A stretch of DNA of 64,000 nucleotides. Origin: Paenibacillus cellulositrophicus. GTDB lineage: Bacteria > Bacillota > Bacilli > Paenibacillales > Paenibacillaceae. The notes under the pieces are model-generated. The model did not search any database, had not been told where the DNA came from, and saw only the letters and a list, made by a program, of their open reading frames with translations. The stretch spans positions 310,001 through 374,000 of the forward strand of contig NZ_CP045296.1 of NCBI RefSeq assembly GCF_009363095.1, given 5' to 3'. How positions within the stretch are numbered: position 1 is the stretch's first letter; the number at the start of each line of letters is the position of its first letter. Below are positions 9,743 to 18,073 of the stretch, in pieces. A program made the position numbers and the translations under genes.

Positions 9743-9783
9743 ATTACAATCGGTTGGGTCTGATTACAAAACAGTTGGTTTCA

Positions 9784-11007
9784 TTACAGGGCAGTTGGTT
9801 TGGCTTCGCTGCCGTGCCGCTCCTGCCGGGAAGACCAGCTTACGTACAGAAGCAGCAGCGCGGTGATCACAATTAACGCAATGATCATCCCGATCACCCC
9901 GTTCCAGCCGAAGCCAGACAAGAAGAAGCCGCCGGACCAGCCCACCAGACTGGACCCCGTGTAGTAGAAGAGCAGGTAAAGGGATGAAGCGTAAGCTTTA
10001 TAGCGCATCGGTGCCGCTTTGCCCACCCAGCCGCTGGCAACGGTGTGTCCCGCGAAGAAGCCGCATGCGAACAGAATCATGCCTGCGATCATAAAGACCA
10101 CGTTGCCCGCCAGCATGAGCAGGGCACCGACAAGAAGCATGCCCAGGCCGCTGGCAATCAAGCCGGCACGCGAATAACGGTCGGCCAGCTTACCGAACCA
10201 GACGGAGGACCAGGAGCCGATCAGCTGGAAGACGAACAGGCATCCGATCAACGTTTGACTCAGCTCATAAGGCGGCTGGGACAGCGGGAAGTCGATATAG
10301 TTAAACAGCGTAACGTACGCGCCGAGCAGCAGAAAACCGATCAGGTACAGGCACAGGAGCCGGGTGTTTGCAAATCCGTTCCGGAAGCCGTCGGCCCAGT
10401 GGTGCAGCGAAATGCTGACCGGTTTGAAGTGGTTTGATTTGGGCAGGTAGAGCCAAAACATCAGACTGCATAGAAGGCTGACCAAGCCTAGGACAAACAT
10501 CGCAATATGCCAATTGAAAAAATCGGTGATCAGACTGATGATAACCCTTCCTGCAAAACCGCCTACCGCAGTGCCTGCCACATAGAATCCCATGACCTGC
10601 CCGATGCTGCGCGGTTCGATCTCCTCGTTGAGATAAGTCATGGCGATGGCCGGAAAGCCCGCAAGGCTGACGCCTTCGAGCAGCCTTGCGGCCAGCAGCA
10701 GATGAAAGTTTGTGCTGAACGAAGACGCCATAGCCAGCACGGATGTAACAAACAGCGACACGCTCATGACGCCTCTGCGCCCCCAGGCATTGGACAGCAG
10801 GGAGACAAACAGCATGGTAACCGCTAATGTAATCGTTGAGAAAGAAATGATGAAGCTGGCACTGGAAGGAGATACGTGGAATTCCTTCGCAAACGTGCCG
10901 ATCAAAGGCTGCGGGCTGTACAGGATCGCAAAGGTGACCAGACTGCCCAACAGCATGCTGACCAGTACCCGGAAATAGGCACGGGTACCGATTTGAATGT
11001 ACTGCAC
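9784..11007 (-). CDS. MFS transporter, YnfM-like
   Basis: 407 residues with about twelve hydrophobic segments. The family signature LLSNAWGRRGVMSV lies between segments 2 and 3, and FGKLADRYSRAGL sits at the equivalent place in the second half, showing the two-fold repeat of the major facilitator superfamily. The closest recognisable group is YnfM-type inner-membrane exporters. Transport is proton-driven by family; the substrate is unknown. It begins with GTG at 11007, preceded on its strand by AAGAGAGG. It is divergent from a LysR-type regulator across about 150 bases, which makes that regulator its likely controller. Confidence 0.85.
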   Translation of the reverse strand: MQYIQIGTRAYFRVLVSMLLGSLVTFAILYSPQPLIGTFAKEFHVSPSSASFIISFSTITLAVTMLFVSLLSNAWGRRGVMSVSLFVTSVLAMASSFSTNFHLLLAARLLEGVSLAGFPAIAMTYLNEEIEPRSIGQVMGFYVAGTAVGGFAGRVIISLITDFFNWHIAMFVLGLVSLLCSLMFWLYLPKSNHFKPVSISLHHWADGFRNGFANTRLLCLYLIGFLLLGAYVTLFNYIDFPLSQPPYELSQTLIGCLFVFQLIGSWSSVWFGKLADRYSRAGLIASGLGMLLVGALLMLAGNVVFMIAGMILFACGFFAGHTVASGWVGKAAPMRYKAYASSLYLLFYYTGSSLVGWSGGFFLSGFGWNGVIGMIIALIVITALLLLYVSWSSRQERHGSEAKPTAL

Positions 11008-11090
11008 GGCAAACGCCTCTCTTTATTAAGTTCTGTAAACTCTTCTCATTCGGTGACGTCCCTAAGTATACGCCTGGTTCGCTTATGTTG

Positions 11091-11118
11091 TATAATGAAT
11101 TAAAATTATCAAATTAAT
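11091..11118 (+). promoter_or_regulatory. Putative LysR promoter/operator between lysR and the MFS gene
   Basis: TATAAT at 11091-11096 is followed by an AT-rich inverted repeat, ATTAA(N10)TTAAT, at 11099-11118 that contains the T-N11-A pattern typical of LysR sites. No good -35 was found. Confidence 0.35.
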
Positions 11119-11158
11119 ACCTCTCGGTTATGAGAGCTTGAAAAGAGGGCAGGCAACC

Positions 11159-12049
11159 ATGGAATGGCAGCAGCTGGAGTATTTCCGCGTCGTGGCCAGG
11201 CTGGAGCATTTCATCAAATCGGCGGAGCAGCTGGCTATTTCCCAGCCGGCGCTAAGCCGGTCGATGACGAAGCTGGAAAAAGAGCTTGGGGTACAGCTGT
11301 TTGACCGGCATGGCCGATCCGTTCAGCTGAATGAAACGGGAAAGCTGTTTTTGGCTAGGGTAGAGCGGGCTATGCAGGAGATTGAGGATGGGATCGAAGA
11401 GATCCGGCAGTTCCACGATCCGTTTGCTGGCAAGGTCTCGATTGCATTTTTGATGTCATTTGGCGTTCACATGCTGCCGGATGTCATCGCAAGCTTCAAC
11501 CGCAAATATCCGGACGTTGAATTCGCGCTGTATCAAAACCCGACGACGGTTATTCTGCCGCAATTGCTGCGAAGCGAGGTGGACCTGTGCATTATCGGTC
11601 CATTCGGCGCAGAGCCCGGTGTCGTCTGGCACAAGCTCGTTGAGGAAGAAATGTACGTCTACGTGCCTGCGGATCACCGGCTTGCAAAGCGTGAATCGAT
11701 CCGGCTGGAAGAGGTAGCGGGCGAACCGTTTATATCCTTTAAGCCGGGTTATGGCGTCCGGACGCTGATGGAACGGTTTTGCGGTGAAGCCGGTTTTGAG
11801 CCGAACATCCGGTTTGAGGGCGATGATATTATGACGGCCGCAGGGCTTGTCTCCGCAGGACTTGGAGTTACGATCATCCCGGCTTTTTCGGGTATTGAAC
11901 ATGGAAAGGTCAAGCGGCTGCGCGTGACGGAGCCTTACTGCCGGAGGGAAATTGGACTGGCCTGGGTCGAGGACCGGAAGCTTCCTCCTTCCGCCGACCT
12001 GTTTCGCTCATTTATTATCGAGTATTTTCGTGGCCAAGGCGAACTGTAG
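11159..12049 (+). CDS. LysR-family transcriptional regulator
   Basis: 296 residues. The N-terminal winged helix covers about 1-60 (MEWQQLEYFRVVA, then SQPALSRSMTKLEKELG and LFDRHGR), as in LysR regulators. The effector-binding domain follows from about 90 to the end. ATG 11159 is chosen because AGAGGG lies nine bases upstream and the protein then begins with the usual LysR N-terminus; an in-frame TTG at 11138 would add seven residues. It is transcribed away from the YnfM-like exporter and by family habit probably regulates it and itself. The inducer is unknown. Confidence 0.92.
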   Translation: MEWQQLEYFRVVARLEHFIKSAEQLAISQPALSRSMTKLEKELGVQLFDRHGRSVQLNETGKLFLARVERAMQEIEDGIEEIRQFHDPFAGKVSIAFLMSFGVHMLPDVIASFNRKYPDVEFALYQNPTTVILPQLLRSEVDLCIIGPFGAEPGVVWHKLVEEEMYVYVPADHRLAKRESIRLEEVAGEPFISFKPGYGVRTLMERFCGEAGFEPNIRFEGDDIMTAAGLVSAGLGVTIIPAFSGIEHGKVKRLRVTEPYCRREIGLAWVEDRKLPPSADLFRSFIIEYFRGQGEL

Positions 12050-12091
12050 AATGCACTTATTCTGACAAATAACTACAAGGTACGCAGATTG

Positions 12092-12116
12092 AAAGCCTGG
12101 ATATCCAGGCTTTTTC
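12092..12116 (+). terminator. Rho-independent terminator of the LysR gene
   Basis: AAAGCCTGG ATAT CCAGGCTTTTT forms a short stem with a T run. Confidence 0.85.
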
Positions 12117-12180
12117 TCTTATCGAATGACCCGTTTTCAAGGAAACAAGAATGGGATTAGCGAAGCTCAATTTTTTATTT

Positions 12181-12214
12181 AAGTATTTACTTTATTAAGA
12201 AAATGGTTTATTAT
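12181..12214 (+). promoter_or_regulatory. Promoter of the ArsR-AHSA1 pair with a possible operator
   Basis: TTTACT (12186-12191), a 17-base spacer and TATTAT (12209-12214) form a good promoter. AAGTATTTACTT at 12181-12192 is an inverted repeat overlapping the -35, a plausible autoregulatory ArsR site. The rest of the interval from the LysR gene to the ArsR gene holds only the terminator listed separately. Confidence 0.55.
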
Positions 12215-12372
12215 AACAACAGAGAGAGCTGAACCATTTTTTACCTGATGATCCTTGCGTTCACCAACTTAACAGCCCAGATAACTACATGAACAAACGA
12301 AGCTTCGCTCAACACAGAGGCAGACCGCCGCAACGCGGATTCGAGAAGAGGGAGGGGAGACAGCTTCATCTT

Positions 12373-12729
12373 ATGGCAAATGATACGTTTTCCGCACTGG
12401 CAGATCCAACACGTCGCGGCATCCTCGAATTGCTGGCCGGGAATCCCGAACTATCCGCCACACAGATCTACGAACGTTTTGATGTAAGTCCACAGGCCAT
12501 TTCGCAGCATCTGAAAATCCTTCGGGAAACACAGCTCGTCCGGGTTGAGAAAAGGGCACAGCAGCGCATCTACTCATTGAACATCGATCCGGTCAAAGAA
12601 CTCGAGCATTGGGCACAAGCCATCCGGCAGCAGTGGGATGGAAGGCTCAATGCCATGGACCGCGTCCTCGCTGAAGAGATGGCCAAACGAAAAGCCAATC
12701 AGGCGAATCATGAAAATAAAGGAGAATGA
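12373..12729 (+). CDS. ArsR-family winged-helix regulator
   Basis: About 118 residues from ATG 12373, beginning MANDTFSALADPTRRGILELL, the standard N-terminus of ArsR regulators paired with AHSA1 proteins. The recognition helix region is VSPQAISQHLKILRE. No metal-binding cysteines are present, so it is not an arsenic-type sensor. The GGAGGGGAG upstream is about 13 bases away, longer than usual. An in-frame ATG at 12289 would add 28 residues that look non-conserved, so the downstream start is preferred but not certain. The AHSA1 gene follows four bases after its stop, a very common pairing. Confidence 0.88.
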   Translation: MANDTFSALADPTRRGILELLAGNPELSATQIYERFDVSPQAISQHLKILRETQLVRVEKRAQQRIYSLNIDPVKELEHWAQAIRQQWDGRLNAMDRVLAEEMAKRKANQANHENKGE

Positions 12730-12733
12730 ATAA

Positions 12734-13225
12734 ATGAATCATCATGCCAGCAAGCAGGAGCTCGTCATTACCCGTGTGTTTGATTATCCGGTCGATTTGG
12801 TATGGGATGCCTGGACGGATCCGAGCCTGGTCATGAAATGGTGGGGGCCTGCCCATTTCAGCTCGCCTTCGTGCAAGATCGATCTTCGCGAAGGGGGAAG
12901 CTATCTGTTCTGCATGCGCGCGCCGGAATCCTTCGGCGGGCAGGATTATTACTCCGCGGGAGTGTACAAACGAATCGTTCCGCAGCAGCGGCTTGAATTT
13001 ACGCAGATTCTGGCCGATGCGGAAGGAAATGCAGTTAAGCCTTCCGATGTCGGCATGCCGGAGGACTTCCCGGCTGTGGTCGATTTCGTCATTGATTTCA
13101 TCTCGAAGGGCGATCAAACCGAGCTGATCATTATAGAGTCCAACTGGAGTCCGGGTCCAATGGCCGACAACGCGGTTACGGGCATGAACCAGTCTCTCGA
13201 CAAACTTGCCGCAAGTTTGGCTTAA
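12734..13225 (+). CDS. SRPBCC/AHSA1-domain protein
   Basis: 163 residues of the START/Bet v1-like fold: FDYPVDLVWDAWTDPSLVMKWWGP near the N-terminus and a helix near the C-terminus (GMNQSLDKLAASL). This is the Activator-of-Hsp90-homologue-1-like group, which has a hydrophobic ligand pocket. In bacteria these are usually small stand-alone proteins encoded with an ArsR regulator, as here, and the ligand is generally unknown. GGAGAATGA precedes the ATG and overlaps the end of the ArsR gene. The pair is one transcription unit ending in a hairpin at 13264. Confidence 0.88.
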   Translation: MNHHASKQELVITRVFDYPVDLVWDAWTDPSLVMKWWGPAHFSSPSCKIDLREGGSYLFCMRAPESFGGQDYYSAGVYKRIVPQQRLEFTQILADAEGNAVKPSDVGMPEDFPAVVDFVIDFISKGDQTELIIIESNWSPGPMADNAVTGMNQSLDKLAASLA

Positions 13226-13263
13226 CTATGTTTTTCACACATTCAGGAAACGATATATAGAAG

Positions 13264-13301
13264 AAAAAAACGCCCCAGATTCGTATCTGGAGCGTTTTTT
13301 G
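13264..13301. terminator. Bidirectional terminator
   Basis: AAAAAACGCCCCAGAT, TCGT, ATCTGGAGCGTTTTTT form a stem with one mismatch. It serves the AHSA1 gene and the convergent GH127 gene. Confidence 0.9.
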
Positions 13302-13336
13302 TGCTGCAATGCCTTCTAGCAGCATGTTGATGAACA

Positions 13337-15307
13337 TCAGCTTTCGCGAATCCAAACCGTCATTTCGCCAGGCTCCCGGTTGCCCCATAGCGTATATGGG
13401 ACGGCCCGGAGGCGCTGCTGTTCCAGCTGCGGCCGCACCGTGCTGTAGAGATCGTTCGGCGCTTCCGCCGGCGTGCCAGTGCGAAGGCCATCCGCCTCGA
13501 TTACGGCGACGCCGCCGCGCCATTCGTCCGTGACGACCTGCAGCTCGGCATCTGCCGGCAGACTTAGAGAAGCGAGCGGGGCTCCATTGTCGGTCTCCTC
13601 CAGGCAGTAGACGAGCGGGCCGCGCTGCAGCGCGACTTTTCCGCTGCTTGCGCGCAGGTTCGGGTGGGCGTAGATCCGCCGCGGCTGCATATCGAGCTCA
13701 AGCTCAACTACGTCACCGGCCTGCCAGTCCCGGCGAATATAGGCATAGCCGTCACGCAGCTCGTACTGGGCAGGCTGGCCATTCACGCGGATCGCGCTTG
13801 CAGCAGACCATCCGGGAAGACGAAGTGCGATCGTGAAGTCACCCGCGCCATCCGCTTCCTGCACTTTCAGGCGAACCTGGCCATCCCAAGGCAAACGGCT
13901 CTCCATGTCCAGCTGAACGCTGCGGCCGGCCGCCTGGTGGCTGATCTGGCTGCCAATATACAGGTGCACGAAGAGTGCCTCGTCGCTCGCCGAATAAATG
14001 TATTGACCGAGCGAGGACAAGAGGCGGGAGACGTTTGGCGGGCAGCAGGCGCAGCCGTACCATTTTTGCCGGACCGGCTTGATGTGACGCTTGCCGGGAT
14101 TGCCTTCGCTGGCCGCCGGCCACACTTCCATCGGGTTCACGTAAAAATAATGCTTGCCGTCGCCGGCAATTCCTGCGGTTACGGTGTTATACAGCGCACG
14201 CTCCATCACATCGGCGTATTCGCCCTTCACTTCATTCTGAAGCAGCCGCTGGGCAAAAAAGATCAGGCCGATCGATGCGCAGGTCTCACTGTAGTTTGTG
14301 TCGTTCGGCAGGTCGTAGTCAAACGTAAAAGCCTCACCGTGATGCGTGGATCCGATACTGCCTGTGACATACATTTGCTTTTGCACAATGTTGTCCCACA
14401 AGCGGCGGCAGGCTTCCAGCAAAGCGTTGTCTCCCTTAAGCAGGGCCAGGTCGGCCATGGCCGTATACATATAAACGGCTCTTACGGCATGGCCTGTCGC
14501 CACCTCGTGTTCCCGCACCGGCTTATGCGCCTGGTGGTAGGCAAGATTTACAGGCCCCTTCTGAACGACACCGGGTGCCCAGTGCGAAATCCGGCCCCGC
14601 CGTTCAAATTCCTCCGCAAAGAAATTCGGCTCCTGCCCGCGTTCATCGATCAAAAAGCCGGCTAGATTCAGGTATCTAACTTCGCCTGTAGCATGGTACA
14701 GCTTGACCAGGGCAAGCTCAATTTCCTGGTGACCGTCGTAACCCCGGATTTTGCCTTCTTCCGGCCCAAAACGGTCATCGATATGGTCGGCAATCTTGCG
14801 CGCAATGTCGAGAAGCTTGGTTTTGCCTGTTCCGTAAAAATAGGCGACCGCTGCTTCGATCAGGTGTCCGGCCGTATACATTTCGTGGCAGTCCATCAGA
14901 TTGGTCCAGCGCTGGTCGAGCTTGTCAATCGTAAAGTATGTGTTCAGGTAACCATCTTCCTGCTGTGCGGCTCCGATCAGATCGATCGCTTCATCGGCGA
15001 CTTTTTCCAGATCGGAGTCTGGGGATTGGGCGAGCGAATACCCGACCGCTTCCAGCCATTTATACAGGTCGGTGTCCTGAAACACGAATCCGGCAAAGCT
15101 TCCTTCCTCGAGTCCTGCGGCAATCCGGAAGTTGCGGATCGCATGGCTGGGTTCAGCATCGGGAACACGGTCATTCAGGGCTTCCCACTGGTAGGGAATC
15201 ACGGTATGCTTGATAAGATCCACATGATTGGACCAATAGGAGTCGGTGATGCGGACGGATTTCAAATCAAGCGGCTGTGGATGGGTTGGCGCATTTTTGG
15301 TAGACAA
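13337..15307 (-). CDS. GH127 beta-L-arabinofuranosidase
   Basis: About 656 residues, close to the 658 of the Bifidobacterium HypBA1 enzyme. The family's zinc and nucleophile cysteines are visible: SETCASIGL (Glu and Cys ligands), and GCACCPPN with cysteines at about 421-422, corresponding to the HypBA1 nucleophile Cys417 and its neighbour. It releases beta-L-arabinofuranose from plant arabinosides and probably acts in the cytoplasm, as no signal peptide is seen. The start is a TTG at 15307, because TAGGAGTG lies eight bases upstream. ATG codons further out (to 15349) lack such a site. It is divergent from a cupin-AraC regulator, its likely activator. Confidence 0.9.
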   Translation of the reverse strand: MSTKNAPTHPQPLDLKSVRITDSYWSNHVDLIKHTVIPYQWEALNDRVPDAEPSHAIRNFRIAAGLEEGSFAGFVFQDTDLYKWLEAVGYSLAQSPDSDLEKVADEAIDLIGAAQQEDGYLNTYFTIDKLDQRWTNLMDCHEMYTAGHLIEAAVAYFYGTGKTKLLDIARKIADHIDDRFGPEEGKIRGYDGHQEIELALVKLYHATGEVRYLNLAGFLIDERGQEPNFFAEEFERRGRISHWAPGVVQKGPVNLAYHQAHKPVREHEVATGHAVRAVYMYTAMADLALLKGDNALLEACRRLWDNIVQKQMYVTGSIGSTHHGEAFTFDYDLPNDTNYSETCASIGLIFFAQRLLQNEVKGEYADVMERALYNTVTAGIAGDGKHYFYVNPMEVWPAASEGNPGKRHIKPVRQKWYGCACCPPNVSRLLSSLGQYIYSASDEALFVHLYIGSQISHQAAGRSVQLDMESRLPWDGQVRLKVQEADGAGDFTIALRLPGWSAASAIRVNGQPAQYELRDGYAYIRRDWQAGDVVELELDMQPRRIYAHPNLRASSGKVALQRGPLVYCLEETDNGAPLASLSLPADAELQVVTDEWRGGVAVIEADGLRTGTPAEAPNDLYSTVRPQLEQQRLRAVPYTLWGNREPGEMTVWIRES

Positions 15308-15444
15308 GTTTTCGTTCACTCCTAACATCATCATCTGCAGCTTTATCATATCGAATCAAGCCAAGGATTGTCGGTAGTGGAACGTGCATAAAAAGTGTCA
15401 TTAGCCCACTAAATTGATTTTTACAGACGAGCAGGAGGATTGTC

Positions 15445-16257
15445 ATGCTGCCTATTTATCTACAACAACCTTACAAGCTCCAAATGGGTGGACAATTTGT
15501 CAGCGATGAGGATTGGTCCCATATGGAACGGACCATTTCCGATTATGAGCTGATTATCGGTGTTGCGGGGGTGGTCTTTCTCGAAGCTGGCGGCCAGCTG
15601 TACGAAGTGAAGGCGGGGGACATGCTGCTGCTGCGGCCGGGAGAGAAGCATCGCGGATACAGGCTGTCTTCCCCCGGCGTTTCATTTTACTGGTTTCATT
15701 TTTTGCTTCCTCCGGAGACGGGCGGAGAGCCGGACGGGGCCATACCTCATTATGCACACTGCCCGGAACCGAGCCGCGTTCACATTTTGGCCAGGCAGCT
15801 TCTGCACGCGGCGAGCGGGGGATACCGGCTGAAGCAGGCGGGGGACTATTTTCTGACGTCGCTGCTGATTGAATTGGCAGAGCAGCTGCAGGATGCGGGC
15901 GCATCCGAAGCGATGGACCCCCGGCTGTCGGAGCTGCTGGAATGGACCCGGCTGCATGCCCTCGAGAGGCATATGTCCGTCGACCGGGTCGCGATGCACA
16001 TGGGGTATAACCGCAACTATTTGTCGCGGATGTTCAAGCAGAGATTCGGTACCGGCCTCAGGGATTATATTCACCGGATCCGGCTGGAAGCGGCAAGGGA
16101 GCTGCTTGTGTCGAGCAAGCTGCATATCAAGGAAATTGCAGACAGGGTCGGCATCGAAGACGACAAGCAGTTTATTAAATGGTTCAAGCGTCTGTCCGGC
16201 GTTACACCGACGGAGTACCGCCAGGCGTTTTCGGCAACACGTCTGAACAAGACGTAG
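15445..16257 (+). CDS. AraC-family regulator with N-terminal cupin domain
   Basis: 270 residues. A cupin-like sugar-sensing domain at about 20-100 contains GGQLYEVKAGDMLLLRPGEKH, and a C-terminal AraC double helix-turn-helix at about 165-262 contains MGYNRNYLSRMFKQRFG and SGVTPTEYRQAF. The order and size match AraC/RhaS-type sugar-responsive activators. It starts at ATG 15445 after GCAGGAGG. Its divergence from the GH127 gene across about 140 bases suggests it activates that gene in response to arabinose or an arabinoside; this is inferred from position only. Confidence 0.9.
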   Translation: MLPIYLQQPYKLQMGGQFVSDEDWSHMERTISDYELIIGVAGVVFLEAGGQLYEVKAGDMLLLRPGEKHRGYRLSSPGVSFYWFHFLLPPETGGEPDGAIPHYAHCPEPSRVHILARQLLHAASGGYRLKQAGDYFLTSLLIELAEQLQDAGASEAMDPRLSELLEWTRLHALERHMSVDRVAMHMGYNRNYLSRMFKQRFGTGLRDYIHRIRLEAARELLVSSKLHIKEIADRVGIEDDKQFIKWFKRLSGVTPTEYRQAFSATRLNKT

Positions 16258-16602
16258 GGATCGATGACATCGGTCCCCTGGATGCCGTCAAATAGGGCTT
16301 CGCGGGGAAATTGATTCTTCCGGACTCTGTTTTTTTGGGTAACACAAACGATATGGCCCTTTTGGCCGTGTCTGCATCCGGATCATCCGTGCGAATAGAG
16401 CTGTAAGTGATGCTTAAGTACCTCCCAAAAATACATCCTGGGTAAGTCGAGACTCCCATTTGAATCGTGCTATCATTTTTTTAGACCGTTGTTTGCAAGC
16501 TGCCAAACATCGTGAACGACGGCCTTCAGAAGAACCTGTAGAAGGATACGCAGCAGAATCTGCACACGATTGCACGATACTTGAGGAAAGGATTTGAACT
16601 CG
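16258..16602. other. 345-base intergenic region before the P450 gene
   Basis: No convincing gene is seen here. It holds a possible extended -10 (TGCTATCAT, 16468-16476) followed by a 20-base imperfect palindrome at 16490-16509, listed separately. The remainder shows no recognisable element. Confidence 0.5.
16490..16509. promoter_or_regulatory. Candidate operator upstream of the P450 gene
   Basis: TGTTTGCAAGCTGCCAAACA pairs at 8 of 10 positions across its centre and lies just downstream of a possible extended -10. The binding protein is unknown. Confidence 0.35.
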
Positions 16603-17793
16603 ATGATCCAGGAAAAATACGCCAACATGCTGAACATGGCCGAGGTTTCGACCCCGGACCGAATGTTATATCCCTTTGATATCTTCCGCCAGCTTAGACA
16701 AGAAACGCCAGTGCGCTACGACAGCAGCCGAAACTGCTGGGACGTCTTCCGCTATGAAGATGTGCAGCGCATTTTGAAGGATCCGAAAACATTTTCCTCC
16801 GAGCGTGGAGCAGGCGCAGGCGGCTCCATTCTGTTTATGGATCCGCCCAAGCATAAGCAAATGCGCGACCTGGTCAGCAAAGCGTTTACGCCCAAGGCGA
16901 TCCAAGAGCTGACCCCCCGCATTCAGTCCATCGCCGAGCAGCTGCTAGATTCGGTAACGGATGGATCTATGGATATTTCCAGCGAATTCGCCACTCCGCT
17001 GCCGGTCATCGTGATTGCCGAGCTGCTGGGTGCTCCGAAAGAAGACCGGAACAAGTTCAAGCACTGGTCCGATATTCTGGTGGAAAGTGCCGACGACCTC
17101 ACCGACGAAGCATTCCAGCGGATTACCGACAAGCGGATGAAAGCGATGGGAGAGCTGTCCGAGTATTTTAAAGGAATTATGGCGCAGCGGGCTGCAGAGC
17201 CGCAGGAAGATCTCGTCACTGCACTGCTGAACGCTGAAATCGAAGGAGAGAAGCTGTCGGAAAGGGATATTATCAGCTTCTGCGTGCTGCTGCTGGCTGC
17301 CGGAAACGAGACGACGACGAACCTGATCACCAATGGCGTGCGCGTGCTGACCGAAAGACCGGAGCTGCAGGAGCAGCTGTATCAAGCGCCGGACCTCATA
17401 CCTTCCTTTATAGAAGAAGTACTGCGCTATTACCCGCCGATCATCGCGATTGGACGCAAAGCCGCGGAGACGGTACAAATCGGAGAGCATACGATTGAGC
17501 AGGGAGCGCAGGTCATTTCCTGGGTTGGGGCCGCCAACCGCGACGAGTCCCGGTTCGACGACCCGGACGGCTTCCGTCTGGACCGCAAACCGAACCCGCA
17601 TATGACGTTCGGCTTCGGTATCCACTTCTGTCTTGGGGCTCCGCTGGCCAGGCTGGAAGGAAAAATTGCGTTTCAGGCGCTCCTCGACAGATTCAAGGAT
17701 CTGCGCAGAGCCGCGGACGCTGAACTCCAGCCGATCCAAAGCTCCTTTGTCTTCGGCGTCAAACATTATCCGATCGCGATGAGCCGCAGATAG
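16603..17793 (+). CDS. Cytochrome P450 (soluble bacterial type, CYP107/109-like)
   Basis: About 396 residues, the normal size of soluble bacterial P450s. The oxygen-activating I-helix AAGNETTTN is near 232-240, the ExxR motif EEVLRYYP near 270, and the haem loop FGFGIHFCLGAPLAR near 336-350 with the axial cysteine at about 343. It oxidises a small organic substrate with electrons from separate redox partners; no ferredoxin or reductase gene is adjacent. ATG 16603 is preferred over the TTG at 16594 because AAGGA sits about ten bases before the ATG. Neighbours (AraC regulator, DnaA) give no clue to substrate. Confidence 0.92.
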   Translation: MIQEKYANMLNMAEVSTPDRMLYPFDIFRQLRQETPVRYDSSRNCWDVFRYEDVQRILKDPKTFSSERGAGAGGSILFMDPPKHKQMRDLVSKAFTPKAIQELTPRIQSIAEQLLDSVTDGSMDISSEFATPLPVIVIAELLGAPKEDRNKFKHWSDILVESADDLTDEAFQRITDKRMKAMGELSEYFKGIMAQRAAEPQEDLVTALLNAEIEGEKLSERDIISFCVLLLAAGNETTTNLITNGVRVLTERPELQEQLYQAPDLIPSFIEEVLRYYPPIIAIGRKAAETVQIGEHTIEQGAQVISWVGAANRDESRFDDPDGFRLDRKPNPHMTFGFGIHFCLGAPLARLEGKIAFQALLDRFKDLRRAADAELQPIQSSFVFGVKHYPIAMSRR

Positions 17794-17887
17794 AGTCAGG
17801 TATCTTTAAGAGTGCTTCCGCTTTGTTCCAGATAGCATAATCTGCATGGGGAGCTCGCGGATTCCCATTTTCGGGAGCTGTCCATAT

Positions 17888-17916
17888 TTCTTGGAGGCTC
17901 CCGGATATGCTAGAAT
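17888..17916 (+). promoter_or_regulatory. Putative promoter of the dnaA paralogue
   Basis: An extended -10 (TGC before TAGAAT, 17908-17916) with a weak TTCTTG 17 bases upstream. A transcript from about 17923 would have a leader of about 150 bases before the GTG start. Confidence 0.45.
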
Positions 17917-17951
17917 AGAAAATAGCAGCTTGTACATAAGCATGATGATCT

Positions 17952-18016
17952 AAGGCATCCCTTTACTGCGAAGGTTCCAGGAACAGCATTTGCAGGGAAG
18001 AACGGATGCCTTTTTG
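17952..18016 (+). terminator. Terminator-like hairpin in the dnaA-paralogue leader
   Basis: AAGGCATCC (17952-17960) pairs perfectly with GGATGCCTT (18004-18012) around a structured 43-base interior, and TTTTT follows. It ends 58 bases before the GTG start and lies after the putative promoter, so it may be an attenuator. Alternatively it only terminates readthrough from the P450 gene. Confidence 0.55.
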
Positions 18017-18073
18017 CGTAAGCCCGCCGGGATGATCATTTCGTTTTACCGAAGTATAAGGAGTTGAGCGCCC

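Noticed and set aside
13664..14665. Plus-strand open frame of 333 codons opposite the GH127 gene
   Set aside because: The opposite strand carries the GH127 catalytic motifs; this frame has none.
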